From a virus, in the IMG/VR virus record IMGVR_UViG_3300031857_000813, positions 1 to 32,511 of that record: a DNA stretch of 32,511 nucleotides. One strand, 5' to 3'. Both the position numbers and the translations under genes were made by a program. Positions 13,708-21,281 of the stretch are shown one piece after another (position 1 is the stretch's first letter; each line of letters begins with the position of its first letter). The notes under the pieces were generated by a model. That model ran no database searches. It was not told the origin of the DNA and saw nothing but the letters and a program-made list of their open reading frames with translations.

Positions 13708-16700
13708 ATGGCTCTAACATCACCAGGCGTAGAAGTAACAATTATCGATGAAAGTAACTACGCACCAGCCCAAACGAATTCAGTACCCTTTGTTCTTCTT
13801 GCTACAGCACAAAATAAATCAAATGCTGCAGGAACAGGAGTAGCTCCTGGTACAATCGCAGCTAATGCTAATAAAGTATACAAAGTAACAAGTCAGCGTG
13901 ACTTAGTTTCTCTATACGGTAATCCGTTCTTCTATAAGACTACAAATGGTACTCCTATTCAAGGATATGAATTAAACGAATATGGACTACTTGCAGCTTA
14001 CTCTACTCTTGGTGTTACAAACGGTATTTGGGTTCTACGTGCTGACATTGATTTAGCAAGTTTAGTAGGAACATTAACACGTCCTAGAGGCAATCCAGCA
14101 GATGGTACATATTGGTTAGACACAACTACATCAAGTTGGGGTATATATGAATTCAACAAATCAACTGGAAAATTTACACAACAAACTCCTATAGTACTTG
14201 TAAACCCAAGTGATTTATCCGGTGGTTATCCATTACAAAGTATTGGAAATATAGGCAGTTACGCAGTTTATCCGGTACAGCCTGCAACTGTCAATCCATA
14301 TATCCAAAGCATGATGTTTTATAAGAATTCAAGTAACACTTGGGTACAGTTAGGAACTATTGAATGGGCAAAGAGTGTACCTGCAGTGATTGGTACTGTA
14401 TCAAATCCAACGTTGGCCGCAGGTTCTACTTTTACAACTGCAGTAATAGGACCAAAAGTAAACTATAGTTTCGTAGTACAAGTTCCAGCCGCCCCAAATA
14501 ACAATGTAGAAGGTGTTGCTGCAGCAATTAACGGACTAAACCTAGGCGATATTTCAGCGAGTGTTATTAGTGGTAGATTAAATGTTTACTATAGTCCTCA
14601 AGTAGAATATCCACCAGAGAATACATCTTATCTTCAATTTAGTTCAAGTGATACTGTTTTAGCTGATATGGGTATTTCAAGTACAAGTAAATTTTATCCA
14701 CCTGAAATCATTGCAGGTGGTTCATCTCAAATGCCTCTGTGGACCTCAGGTCAGAGCAGACCTCATCCAACTGGAAGTGTTTGGATAAAAACTTCAGTAG
14801 CAGGCAACGGAATGAATATTGTAATGCAAGAGTTTGTAACTACGGCTTCTGCGTTTGTACAAAGACCGGTTGGAATTTATCCTAACGTATCTCAAGCTAC
14901 ATTTGAAATAACTGGGACAGCAGGTGGTCAAAACATTCCGGCTGGTACTTTAATTGGAATATTTGCTTCATTAGGAAACGTATCAACAAATATATGTAAC
15001 AACTTATACTTTTTTAAGAGACTCGTAACAGGACCTACAGTAATAACAGGTACAGTAAAAAATCCAGTATTACCTAATAGTGCTTCTTTTTCTGTAGTTT
15101 TACCTGTAAATTTAAATCAAGTATACAACATAACATTACCTGCAGCAGGAACTGTCGGTGCTGCTGAATTTGTAATAGCATGGCAAAATGCAAATATACC
15201 TAATACAAGTGCATCAGTAACAACAGATGGATCAATTCAACTAACTCAAACGATAGGCGGAGAAGTATACTTAATTCCGAATTTCAATTATCCTGACTTG
15301 TTGGATTTAGCAGGACTATCATATTCTGTAAATTCAGCAGTTCAACCATTTGTATTTCCTAGTTTACCTATTTTAAATGCACCTCAGTATAGTACAACTG
15401 GAACAGGAACTGGATGCAGTATAAATTTAACTTATAGTGGAGATGGATATATACCATATGGTGTTGCAACAGGTGGCTCATCGTACAATGTAGGGGATGC
15501 TATAACGATACAGGGTTCGGATTTAGGTGGAATAACTCCTAATAATAATTTAGTAGTAAGAGTTATGTCAGTTAATTCAGGTGCTGTAACTTCCATTGCG
15601 TATGTTTCAGGATCTGCAGCATCCGAATATTTCAGTGTATTGTCTAATTGGAGAAAGATTGATTATGTTGCAAATGAAGGAGCACCGTTTACTAATCCAA
15701 TAAACAACACTAATTGGTTCTATAGTACAATTGATCAAGTTGACATTATGATTCAGCAAGCAGGCGCTTGGACAGGTTATAGAAATGTAAATTATGATTC
15801 TTCAGGTAATCCTGTAGCGACAGGGACAAATACAACAGACCCTAATGGAGTTATAGTAAGCGCAACTGCTCCAACTGTTCAAAGTGATGGTACTAATTTA
15901 GCATACGGAGACTTATGGTTAGATAGTAGTGATCTAGAAAATTACCCAGTGCTGAGTCGTTGGCAGAATTCAGATGGTATCGATCAATGGATATTGATTG
16001 ATAATACAGATCAAACCTCAGGTGACGGTATACTTTTTGCCGATGCACGTTGGGCAGGAAACGGAACCACTGATCCTATTAGTGATCCTATTCCTAGTGT
16101 AGTAAGCTTATTAACCAGTAACTATCTTGATTTAGATGCACCTAGTCCAGCTCAATACCCAACTGGTATGTTATTATTCAACACACGTAGATCAGGCTAC
16201 AACGTAAAACAGTTCAGATCAAATTATTTCAATGGTCAAACTTTTGGGGAAGTAACACTTCCGGTTGTCAAGAATGCTTGGGTAAGTTCAAGTGGATTAC
16301 AAACTGACGGAAGTCCTTACATGGGTAGAAAAGCACAACGTTCTATGGTTGTAAAAGCACTTATTGCATCTATATCTACCAATCAAACAATACGTGAAGA
16401 AGATAACTTCTTTAACTTAATGGCATCTCCAAACTATCCTGAGTTACAACCTCAAATGGTAGCTCTAAATAATGAACGTGGTAATACTGCGTATATATTA
16501 GGAGATACACCAATGAGACTAAGCGATCAAGCTACTGACATTGAAGCTTGGGCTAAAAATACAGCAGGTGCAGCAAGCACAGGTGAAGATGGATGTGTTA
16601 CCCGTGATGAATATATGGGATTGTTCTATCCAAGTGGTTTAAGTACAGACTTAACCGGTACTCCAGTAGCAGTTCCACCAAGTCACATGATGCTACGCAC

Positions 16701-17283
16701 ATTCCTACGTAATGATACAATCGCTTATCCTTGGTTAGCACCAGCAGGTACTCGCCGTGGTACGATTGACAATGCATCAAGCATTGGATACGTAGACGCA
16801 GCTACCGGTGAATTCCAAGTTATTAAGAATCGTGTAGGAATACGTGATGTTTTATATAGTAACTTTATTAATCCTCTTGCATTCTTTACTAGTGTAGGAT
16901 TATTGAATTATGGCAACAAGAATAGTAAAGACACTCAATCAGCACTTGATCGTATTAATGTCGCTAGACTTGTTAATTACATCCGTGAAAAACTAACTAT
17001 ATTAGCACGTCCGTTCGTATTTGAACCTAACGATGCATTAACAAGAAGTCAAATTACAAGTGTAGTACAGACCTTGTTTGTAGACCTTGTCGCTAAGCGT
17101 GGTATATATGACTATTTGGTTGTTTGTGATGGTACAAATAATACTCCTGCTCGTATAGATGCAAATCAACTATGGATTGACATTGCGATTGAACCTGTTA
17201 AGGCAGCTGAGTTTATTTACATACCTGTAAGAATTATGAATACAGGTGAAATAGCTGAAAGAGGTTCAACTATTTTCGGTTAA
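13708..17283 (+). CDS. 18: Contractile tail sheath protein gp18-like, greatly enlarged
   Basis: 1191 residues; T4 gp18 has 659. The N-terminus MALTSPGVEVTIIDES and the next ~125 residues are sheath-like. The conserved core returns at about 900-1191: FYPSGLSTDL with VPPSHMMLRTFLRNDTIAYP, WLAPAGTRRG, the NRVGIRDVLYSNFINPLAFF segment, and a C-terminal domain with YIREKLTILARPFVFEPN. The sheath polymerises around the tail tube and contracts on infection. Roughly residues 130-880 are an inserted beta-rich region with several 'G..W.D' modules (PADGTYWLDT, PTGSVWIKTS, YGDLWLDSSD) and a GGSSYNVGDAITIQGSDLGG module near residue 585, which should decorate the outer tail surface. AAAGGAA precedes the ATG. 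It is followed by gp19 after 43 bases with its own late promoter. Confidence 0.9.
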   Translation: MALTSPGVEVTIIDESNYAPAQTNSVPFVLLATAQNKSNAAGTGVAPGTIAANANKVYKVTSQRDLVSLYGNPFFYKTTNGTPIQGYELNEYGLLAAYSTLGVTNGIWVLRADIDLASLVGTLTRPRGNPADGTYWLDTTTSSWGIYEFNKSTGKFTQQTPIVLVNPSDLSGGYPLQSIGNIGSYAVYPVQPATVNPYIQSMMFYKNSSNTWVQLGTIEWAKSVPAVIGTVSNPTLAAGSTFTTAVIGPKVNYSFVVQVPAAPNNNVEGVAAAINGLNLGDISASVISGRLNVYYSPQVEYPPENTSYLQFSSSDTVLADMGISSTSKFYPPEIIAGGSSQMPLWTSGQSRPHPTGSVWIKTSVAGNGMNIVMQEFVTTASAFVQRPVGIYPNVSQATFEITGTAGGQNIPAGTLIGIFASLGNVSTNICNNLYFFKRLVTGPTVITGTVKNPVLPNSASFSVVLPVNLNQVYNITLPAAGTVGAAEFVIAWQNANIPNTSASVTTDGSIQLTQTIGGEVYLIPNFNYPDLLDLAGLSYSVNSAVQPFVFPSLPILNAPQYSTTGTGTGCSINLTYSGDGYIPYGVATGGSSYNVGDAITIQGSDLGGITPNNNLVVRVMSVNSGAVTSIAYVSGSAASEYFSVLSNWRKIDYVANEGAPFTNPINNTNWFYSTIDQVDIMIQQAGAWTGYRNVNYDSSGNPVATGTNTTDPNGVIVSATAPTVQSDGTNLAYGDLWLDSSDLENYPVLSRWQNSDGIDQWILIDNTDQTSGDGILFADARWAGNGTTDPISDPIPSVVSLLTSNYLDLDAPSPAQYPTGMLLFNTRRSGYNVKQFRSNYFNGQTFGEVTLPVVKNAWVSSSGLQTDGSPYMGRKAQRSMVVKALIASISTNQTIREEDNFFNLMASPNYPELQPQMVALNNERGNTAYILGDTPMRLSDQATDIEAWAKNTAGAASTGEDGCVTRDEYMGLFYPSGLSTDLTGTPVAVPPSHMMLRTFLRNDTIAYPWLAPAGTRRGTIDNASSIGYVDAATGEFQVIKNRVGIRDVLYSNFINPLAFFTSVGLLNYGNKNSKDTQSALDRINVARLVNYIREKLTILARPFVFEPNDALTRSQITSVVQTLFVDLVAKRGIYDYLVVCDGTNNTPARIDANQLWIDIAIEPVKAAEFIYIPVRIMNTGEIAERGSTIFG

Positions 17284-17300
17284 ACTTGAGAATTTTTTAA

Positions 17301-17308
17301 GATAAATA
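17301..17308 (+). promoter_or_regulatory. Late promoter GATAAATA for tail tube
   Basis: GATAAATA followed by C, 18 bases before the gp19 ATG, with AAGGAG at 17313-17318. A start near 17314 would place +1 within the ribosome binding site, so a slightly earlier start or readthrough from gp18 may contribute. Confidence 0.55.
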
Positions 17309-17326
17309 CATTAAGGAGATACACAA

Positions 17327-17956
17327 ATGGCAACAGCATCACAATCATTGTTCAATATGTCTGTAGGGCAAGACAACACGCCCAGCACAGCAGCACTGTT
17401 GATGCCAAAATTACAATACAGATTTAGAGTTTTATTTTTAAACTTTGGTGTGGGCGGTTCTACTCAAGAATTAACCAGACAGGTTATAGACGTAGCAAGA
17501 CCTCAGGTAAGTTTCACTGAGATTCCAATCGACATTTATAACTCTAAACTATATTTGGCAGGAAAACATGAGTGGCAGATGACCACAATAAACCTACGTG
17601 ACGATGCAACAGGCAGTGTTGCAAGATTAGTAGGCCAGCAAATACAAAAGCAAATGGACTTTGTTGAGCAAGCAAGTGCAGCAACAGGTCAGGATTATAA
17701 ATTCCAAATCAATTATGAAGTATTAGATGGTGGCAACGGTACAGCAACCCCAACAGTTTTAGAAACATGGGAAATGTATGGTTGCTTCTTGCAAAACGTA
17801 AACTATAATACTTTAAATTACGGTACTAATGAACCTGTAACGATTGCCCTATCAATACGATTTGACAATGCGATTCAGAGTCCTCTTGGTTCTGGTATTG
17901 GTGTTGCAGTTGGTCGTGCTTTAGGTGGAACAACAATCACTGGTATTGGTACTTAA
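17327..17956 (+). CDS. 19: Tail tube protein gp19-like
   Basis: 209 residues (T4 gp19: 163). Features of the T4-like tube family: an N-terminal PKLQYRFRVLFLNFG strand, VARPQVSFTEIPIDIYNSKL with a following AGKHEWQMTTINLRDD, and a C-terminal ETWEMYGCFLQNVNYNTLNY strand before a Gly-rich tail (LGSGIGVAVGRALGG). The protein stacks as hexameric rings to form the inner tube through which DNA leaves. It has a strong AAGGAG site and a late promoter, and lies directly after the sheath gene as in T4. The extra length is mostly the Gly-rich C-terminus. The next gene starts 7 bases on without its own ribosome binding site. Confidence 0.9.
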   Translation: MATASQSLFNMSVGQDNTPSTAALLMPKLQYRFRVLFLNFGVGGSTQELTRQVIDVARPQVSFTEIPIDIYNSKLYLAGKHEWQMTTINLRDDATGSVARLVGQQIQKQMDFVEQASAATGQDYKFQINYEVLDGGNGTATPTVLETWEMYGCFLQNVNYNTLNYGTNEPVTIALSIRFDNAIQSPLGSGIGVAVGRALGGTTITGIGT

Positions 17957-17963
17957 AATTTAA

Positions 17964-19130
17964 ATGGCAGGATTTTTTGATAATCTACTTGGTGAAAATC
18001 TCGGGCAAGGTGTTCTAGGCGGTTTATTCGGCACAGAATATCTCCGAGATTTCCAACATGCAAGTAGAGTTTTTCGTAGCGATGGCTATGCTTATAGTCC
18101 TAAGTTTAAGTTTTTATTCCATGTAACATTTGATATTAACACAGAACTAGTAGGGGCTAAAGCATTTTTCCCTGAAGGAACAAATACGCACTTTGGTTTA
18201 GCTGTAAAAACAGTGCAATTACCTACTTATACGTTTGATACATCAACACTAAATCAATACAACAGAAAACGTATAGTTCAAACAAAAGTAAAATATGATG
18301 ATATCAATATTACCTTTCATGACGATAACGCTAATTTAATAAGAAATCTTTGGTATGGATACTTTACATACTATTACAAAGACTCTACACAAAATGCAGC
18401 ACAAACTCAAGGGGTAGTACCTGACTTAAATCCTCAATTTGTAAATCAGTTTGCTACAAGTAGCAATGTGTTCGATTACAACAGAAGAAATACATATGAT
18501 AATTCTATCTACGGTGATGATGAGTGGGGTTACATTGGGCAAAGTACAAAAGATCAATTAACAGCATTAGCTAACACGTTAGGTGTAAGTAAAGCACCTT
18601 TCTTTAAAGCTATTAACATTTATGGATTTAATCAACGTAATTTTGTACAATATAGATTAGTAAACCCAATGATTACTAATTTTAAACATGATTCATACGA
18701 CTATTCAAGCACTAATGGCACGATGGAACATACAATGACAATAGCCTACGAAGGAGTACAGTATTTTGATGGCGCTGTTGACGGTAGTGCTATCATGACA
18801 AATGGCACTTCACCTAACGCTAAACCAGTTGTTGGTGATTTTGGTATGCATCTATATGATACTGTTATGAGTCCTATTGCTAGACCTGGTGCTAATCAAA
18901 AAATATTAGGTCAAGGTGGGTTAATTGATGGCGCAGGTGGTGTCTTAAATAGTTTAGGTGGCGGCGACTATTTAGGTGCTATAATGACCTCAGGTAGAGC
19001 ATACAACACTTTTAAAACGGCGGACTTAGCTAAATTAGGAATTAATGAACTTAAAACAGGAGCTATTAATTCAACACAGGGTACTCCTAATAGAAACGCA
19101 CTCTTTAGTTTTCCATCTTTCAGTAAATAA
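17964..19130 (+). CDS. Second tail-tube-fold protein (gp54/gp48-like or gp19 paralogue)
   Basis: 388 residues. Residues ~40-135 carry tube-family features: YSPKFKFLFHVTFDI, VKTVQLPTYTFDTSTLNQYN and VKYDDINITFHDDNANLIRN, parallel to gp19 'YRFRVLF...RPQVSFTEIPI...W.MTTINLRDD'. Residues ~230-260 contain the returning strand (PMITNFKHDSYDYSS, TMEHTMTIAYEGVQY). Short Gly/Leu-rich segments occur at both ends. In T4, gp48 and gp54 use this fold to start the tube on the baseplate; a tube terminator or cyanophage-type gp19 paralogue is also possible. It lies 7 bases after gp19 with no Shine-Dalgarno, suggesting coupled translation. The exact tail position is inferred. Confidence 0.6.
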   Translation: MAGFFDNLLGENLGQGVLGGLFGTEYLRDFQHASRVFRSDGYAYSPKFKFLFHVTFDINTELVGAKAFFPEGTNTHFGLAVKTVQLPTYTFDTSTLNQYNRKRIVQTKVKYDDINITFHDDNANLIRNLWYGYFTYYYKDSTQNAAQTQGVVPDLNPQFVNQFATSSNVFDYNRRNTYDNSIYGDDEWGYIGQSTKDQLTALANTLGVSKAPFFKAINIYGFNQRNFVQYRLVNPMITNFKHDSYDYSSTNGTMEHTMTIAYEGVQYFDGAVDGSAIMTNGTSPNAKPVVGDFGMHLYDTVMSPIARPGANQKILGQGGLIDGAGGVLNSLGGGDYLGAIMTSGRAYNTFKTADLAKLGINELKTGAINSTQGTPNRNALFSFPSFSK

Positions 19131-19133
19131 ATT

Positions 19134-19490
19134 ATGCCAACTAACGATTTAACAAGCCAACTTGATAATACAGTCAAAGTTTTTGATAGATTTTACTCAC
19201 AAGATGTAAATGTAAACGCATCAGAATTTGATGTAGTGTATAGTTACTTTAAAAACGTATGCCAAAGCGAAAATACTGCTAAGAATTTTACTGCAATTAT
19301 TTTCAGAATGGCAGCATATACAGGTGAGTCTGCAATTACCTTGCTTGAGTTTGTTCAAGGTAAGCGTGGACTTGAGCTTAACGCAACAATGGCTTATTAT
19401 TTGAATAGCCTAAAGTCAAAAACAACACTATATGGTGTTGCAAATTTACCAGTGCCAAATCCAACTGTTCAAAGAAACGTAGTAACTTAA
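19134..19490 (+). CDS. Small phage protein of unknown function
   Basis: 118 residues, soluble, mostly helical, with a conserved-looking core NFTAIIFRMAAYTGESAITL. It starts 3 bases after the stop of the tube-like gene. There is no Shine-Dalgarno. AGTAAATA (19122-19129) ends 4 bases before the ATG, which is near the spacing seen at the leaderless candidates, but it overlaps the preceding stop and may be chance. The next gene, gp4, begins one base after its stop. Position among tail and head-completion genes and co-transcription suggest a virion or assembly role; a tail chaperone is one guess without motif support. Confidence 0.75.
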   Translation: MPTNDLTSQLDNTVKVFDRFYSQDVNVNASEFDVVYSYFKNVCQSENTAKNFTAIIFRMAAYTGESAITLLEFVQGKRGLELNATMAYYLNSLKSKTTLYGVANLPVPNPTVQRNVVT

Positions 19491-19491
19491 A

Positions 19492-19929
19492 ATGGCTAAG
19501 TGGGCTCAAGGCATATATGAAGTGAAGAATCCAGATAAGTATGTAGGTAATCATAAACCTAAATACAGATCAGGATGGGAATTAACTTTCATGATGTTTT
19601 GTGATAACAACAATAGTGTTATCAAATGGGCAAGTGAATCAATAAGAATACCCTATCGCAATCCTCTCACAGGAAAGCAAACAATCTATGTCCCTGACTT
19701 CTTTATTCTATATGAAAATAAGTTCGGACAAAAACACGCTGAAGTCGTAGAAATCAAACCCAAAAAACAAAGTCTTATTGAAAGTAAAACAGCAAGTGCA
19801 AGAGATCGGGCTACCGTAGCAGTCAATCATGCAAAATGGCAGGCAGCAACAGCATATTGCAAATCCCAAGGTCTTACATTTAGAGTGATAAATGAGGACG
19901 CTCTATTTTATAATGGTAAGAAAAAGTAA
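19492..19929 (+). CDS. 4: Head completion protein gp4-like (PD-(D/E)xK nuclease fold)
   Basis: 145 residues, close to T4 gp4 (150) and strongly similar to my memory of it: MAKWAQGIYEVKNPDKYVGN, then KPKYRSGWELTFMMFCDN, WASESIRIPYRNPLTGKQ and IYVPDFFILYENK. Nuclease-type residues are visible: E30, D69 (VPDFF) and E87-x-K89 (VEIKPK), matching the PD-(D/E)xK arrangement. In T4, gp4 acts after packaging to finish the head so that tails can attach; gp4-defective heads fail to join tails. Start is one base after the upstream stop (TAAAATG). It is followed by a late promoter overlapping its stop codon. Confidence 0.9.
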   Translation: MAKWAQGIYEVKNPDKYVGNHKPKYRSGWELTFMMFCDNNNSVIKWASESIRIPYRNPLTGKQTIYVPDFFILYENKFGQKHAEVVEIKPKKQSLIESKTASARDRATVAVNHAKWQAATAYCKSQGLTFRVINEDALFYNGKKK

Positions 19930-19936
19930 ATAAATA
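19929..19936 (+). promoter_or_regulatory. Late promoter AATAAATA for gp16
   Basis: AATAAATA followed by C, overlapping the gp4 stop, 20 bases before the gp16 ATG. No clear Shine-Dalgarno; only AGAG close to the ATG. Confidence 0.45.
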
Positions 19937-19956
19937 CTACTATTATAACATAGAGT

Positions 19957-20448
19957 ATGACTAAAAAACTTAGCGAATTATTTGACCTCCCCATTGATGA
20001 AATCTCTCATGCTGATGATATCATTCCTGTTCCTGAAGATGTCACTACCCAAGCTTACAACAACCTAGAAAAAATTGAAAATGCACTACCTCAGGTTCGT
20101 GGATTAGAAGCCAGTGACACTGAAATAGATGAATTAGCTGAATTAGCTAAAAATAGTTATAGTGATTTAATGGAGCTTGGTATGCAGGTGGATAGTAGAT
20201 TTGCTGCTGAGATTTTTGGTACTGCAGGGACAATGCTAGGACATGCAATTACAGCCAAAACAGCTAAAGTCAACAAGAAGATAAAAATGATTGAATTGCA
20301 GTTAAAGAAAGCAGCATTAGACGCTAAATTGAATGAAAAGACTAAAGAAATAGAGAATATTCCTCAGGGAAATGGGTCAACACTGATAGATCGTAACGAA
20401 TTACTGAAATCTTTAATCGCAAGCAAAAACGGAAATAATGATAAATAA
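19957..20448 (+). CDS. 16: Terminase small subunit, gp16-like
   Basis: 163 residues against 164 in T4 gp16. An acidic N-terminus (~1-30) is followed by the helical core typical of T4-type small terminases: TQAYNNLEKIENALPQVRGL, NSYSDLMELGMQVDSRFAAE, EIFGTAGTMLGHAI and a helix to residue ~135, with a polar C-terminus. The protein forms rings that recognise phage DNA and stimulate the gp17 motor-nuclease. The large subunit is not in this window; in T4 it is the next gene, but here a different gene follows. The late promoter of that gene overlaps the stop of gp16. Assigned on helical pattern, length and neighbourhood, so moderately sure. Confidence 0.68.
   Translation: MTKKLSELFDLPIDEISHADDIIPVPEDVTTQAYNNLEKIENALPQVRGLEASDTEIDELAELAKNSYSDLMELGMQVDSRFAAEIFGTAGTMLGHAITAKTAKVNKKIKMIELQLKKAALDAKLNEKTKEIENIPQGNGSTLIDRNELLKSLIASKNGNNDK
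20440..20447 (+). promoter_or_regulatory. Late promoter GATAAATA
   Basis: GATAAATA overlapping the gp16 stop codon, 19 bases before the ATG at 20467, with a TAGGAAT Shine-Dalgarno-like site between. Confidence 0.5.
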
Positions 20449-20466
20449 TACTATAGGAATTGAACC

Positions 20467-21069
20467 ATGAAAACCTTTCGCCAATATTTAGTAGAAAGTG
20501 TACGTACATACAAGTACACACTTAAGATAGCAGGAGATGTCGATAATAAGTTTTTAGACTTGTTGCGCATGAACCTTAAGAAGTTTGATCCAGTAAAAAT
20601 TGAGGATCCTAAAACTACCCCCATTCAAAAAGATCCATATGGATTTCCTGACGTACACAACGAATCAGTGACGATCATTAAATGTGAGTTTAAGTATCCA
20701 GCTACAGAACCGATGATTCAGCAAATGGTTCAATTAATGGGAAAAAATGTTAATCAGGTTCGTCTAATCACAACAGAATATAACGATAGCATAAATCACG
20801 AAGTAGAGCAATATGCTAACGAAGCAAGTCACAGTCCATTATTATTGCATACTGAATTAGAAGATGACGGTAAAGAAGCAAGTAAAGAGTATGCAAATCA
20901 GTATCTAGATAAAGTTGTACCTAAAAAGCCAACATTTGATTATCAGTATGCTGCTACAAAAACACCTGACAGCCCTAACAAAACAAAAGAAGGCATACAA
21001 ACAAAGAGTCCAATGACTAACATGACTAGACAGCCTAAACCAAAAACAGGAGCTAGTTTTAACAAATGA
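20467..21069 (+). CDS. Putative prohead internal/core protein with capsid-targeting-like N-terminus
   Basis: 200 residues. The start MKTFRQYLVES closely resembles the capsid-targeting sequence of T4 internal proteins (MKTYQEFIAEA in IPII and IPIII). It includes a gp21-protease-type site L8-V9-E10 / S11 (consensus L/I-x-E). The body (~12-110) alternates strands and helices (YKYTLKIAG, SVTIIKCEFKYPATEPM, QVRLITTEYN) and could be a ferredoxin-like unit; the C-terminal ~60 residues are polar, Lys/Pro/Thr-rich and probably disordered. It overlaps the next start (ATGA) and is late-expressed. Inferred role: a protein packaged in the head or part of the scaffold core. Direct function is unknown. Confidence 0.6.
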   Translation: MKTFRQYLVESVRTYKYTLKIAGDVDNKFLDLLRMNLKKFDPVKIEDPKTTPIQKDPYGFPDVHNESVTIIKCEFKYPATEPMIQQMVQLMGKNVNQVRLITTEYNDSINHEVEQYANEASHSPLLLHTELEDDGKEASKEYANQYLDKVVPKKPTFDYQYAATKTPDSPNKTKEGIQTKSPMTNMTRQPKPKTGASFNK

Positions 21070-21281
21070 TTGATTTTACAACAAGCCAATTAACTTGGAT
21101 AGTAGTCGGAGCTTGTAGCTTAGGTGGAGGCGGCTATTTAACAATGACCTCTACTGTAGGTGATTTAGATAAAAAGATTGAAGTATCTAATGCTAGAGCA
21201 GAAGCAATGAATGAAAAACTTTCATCACTAAAACAGCAATTAGATAGAATAGAAAATAAGATTGATTCAGGTAGAAAATGA
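21066..21281 (+). CDS. Small single-span membrane protein, possible holin or spanin-type
   Basis: 71 residues: one hydrophobic Gly-rich segment at about residues 9-27 (LTWIVVGACSLGGGGYLTM), then a charged coiled-coil-like helix at 33-66 (DLDKKIEVSNARAEAMNEKL). No lipobox or cleavable signal. Small phage membrane proteins of this form are often annotated as holins, but the single span and long cytoplasmic or periplasmic helix also fit a membrane anchor for another protein. It overlaps the upstream gene (ATGA) and the downstream giant gene (4 bases), so the three are translationally coupled. The endolysin lies 7 kb away. Confidence 0.7.
   Translation: MIDFTTSQLTWIVVGACSLGGGGYLTMTSTVGDLDKKIEVSNARAEAMNEKLSSLKQQLDRIENKIDSGRK

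Noticed and set aside
17284-17300. T-run (17293-17298) after gp18 as a terminator
   Set aside because: No GC-containing stem precedes the Ts, so it is probably just AT-rich spacer before the gp19 late promoter.
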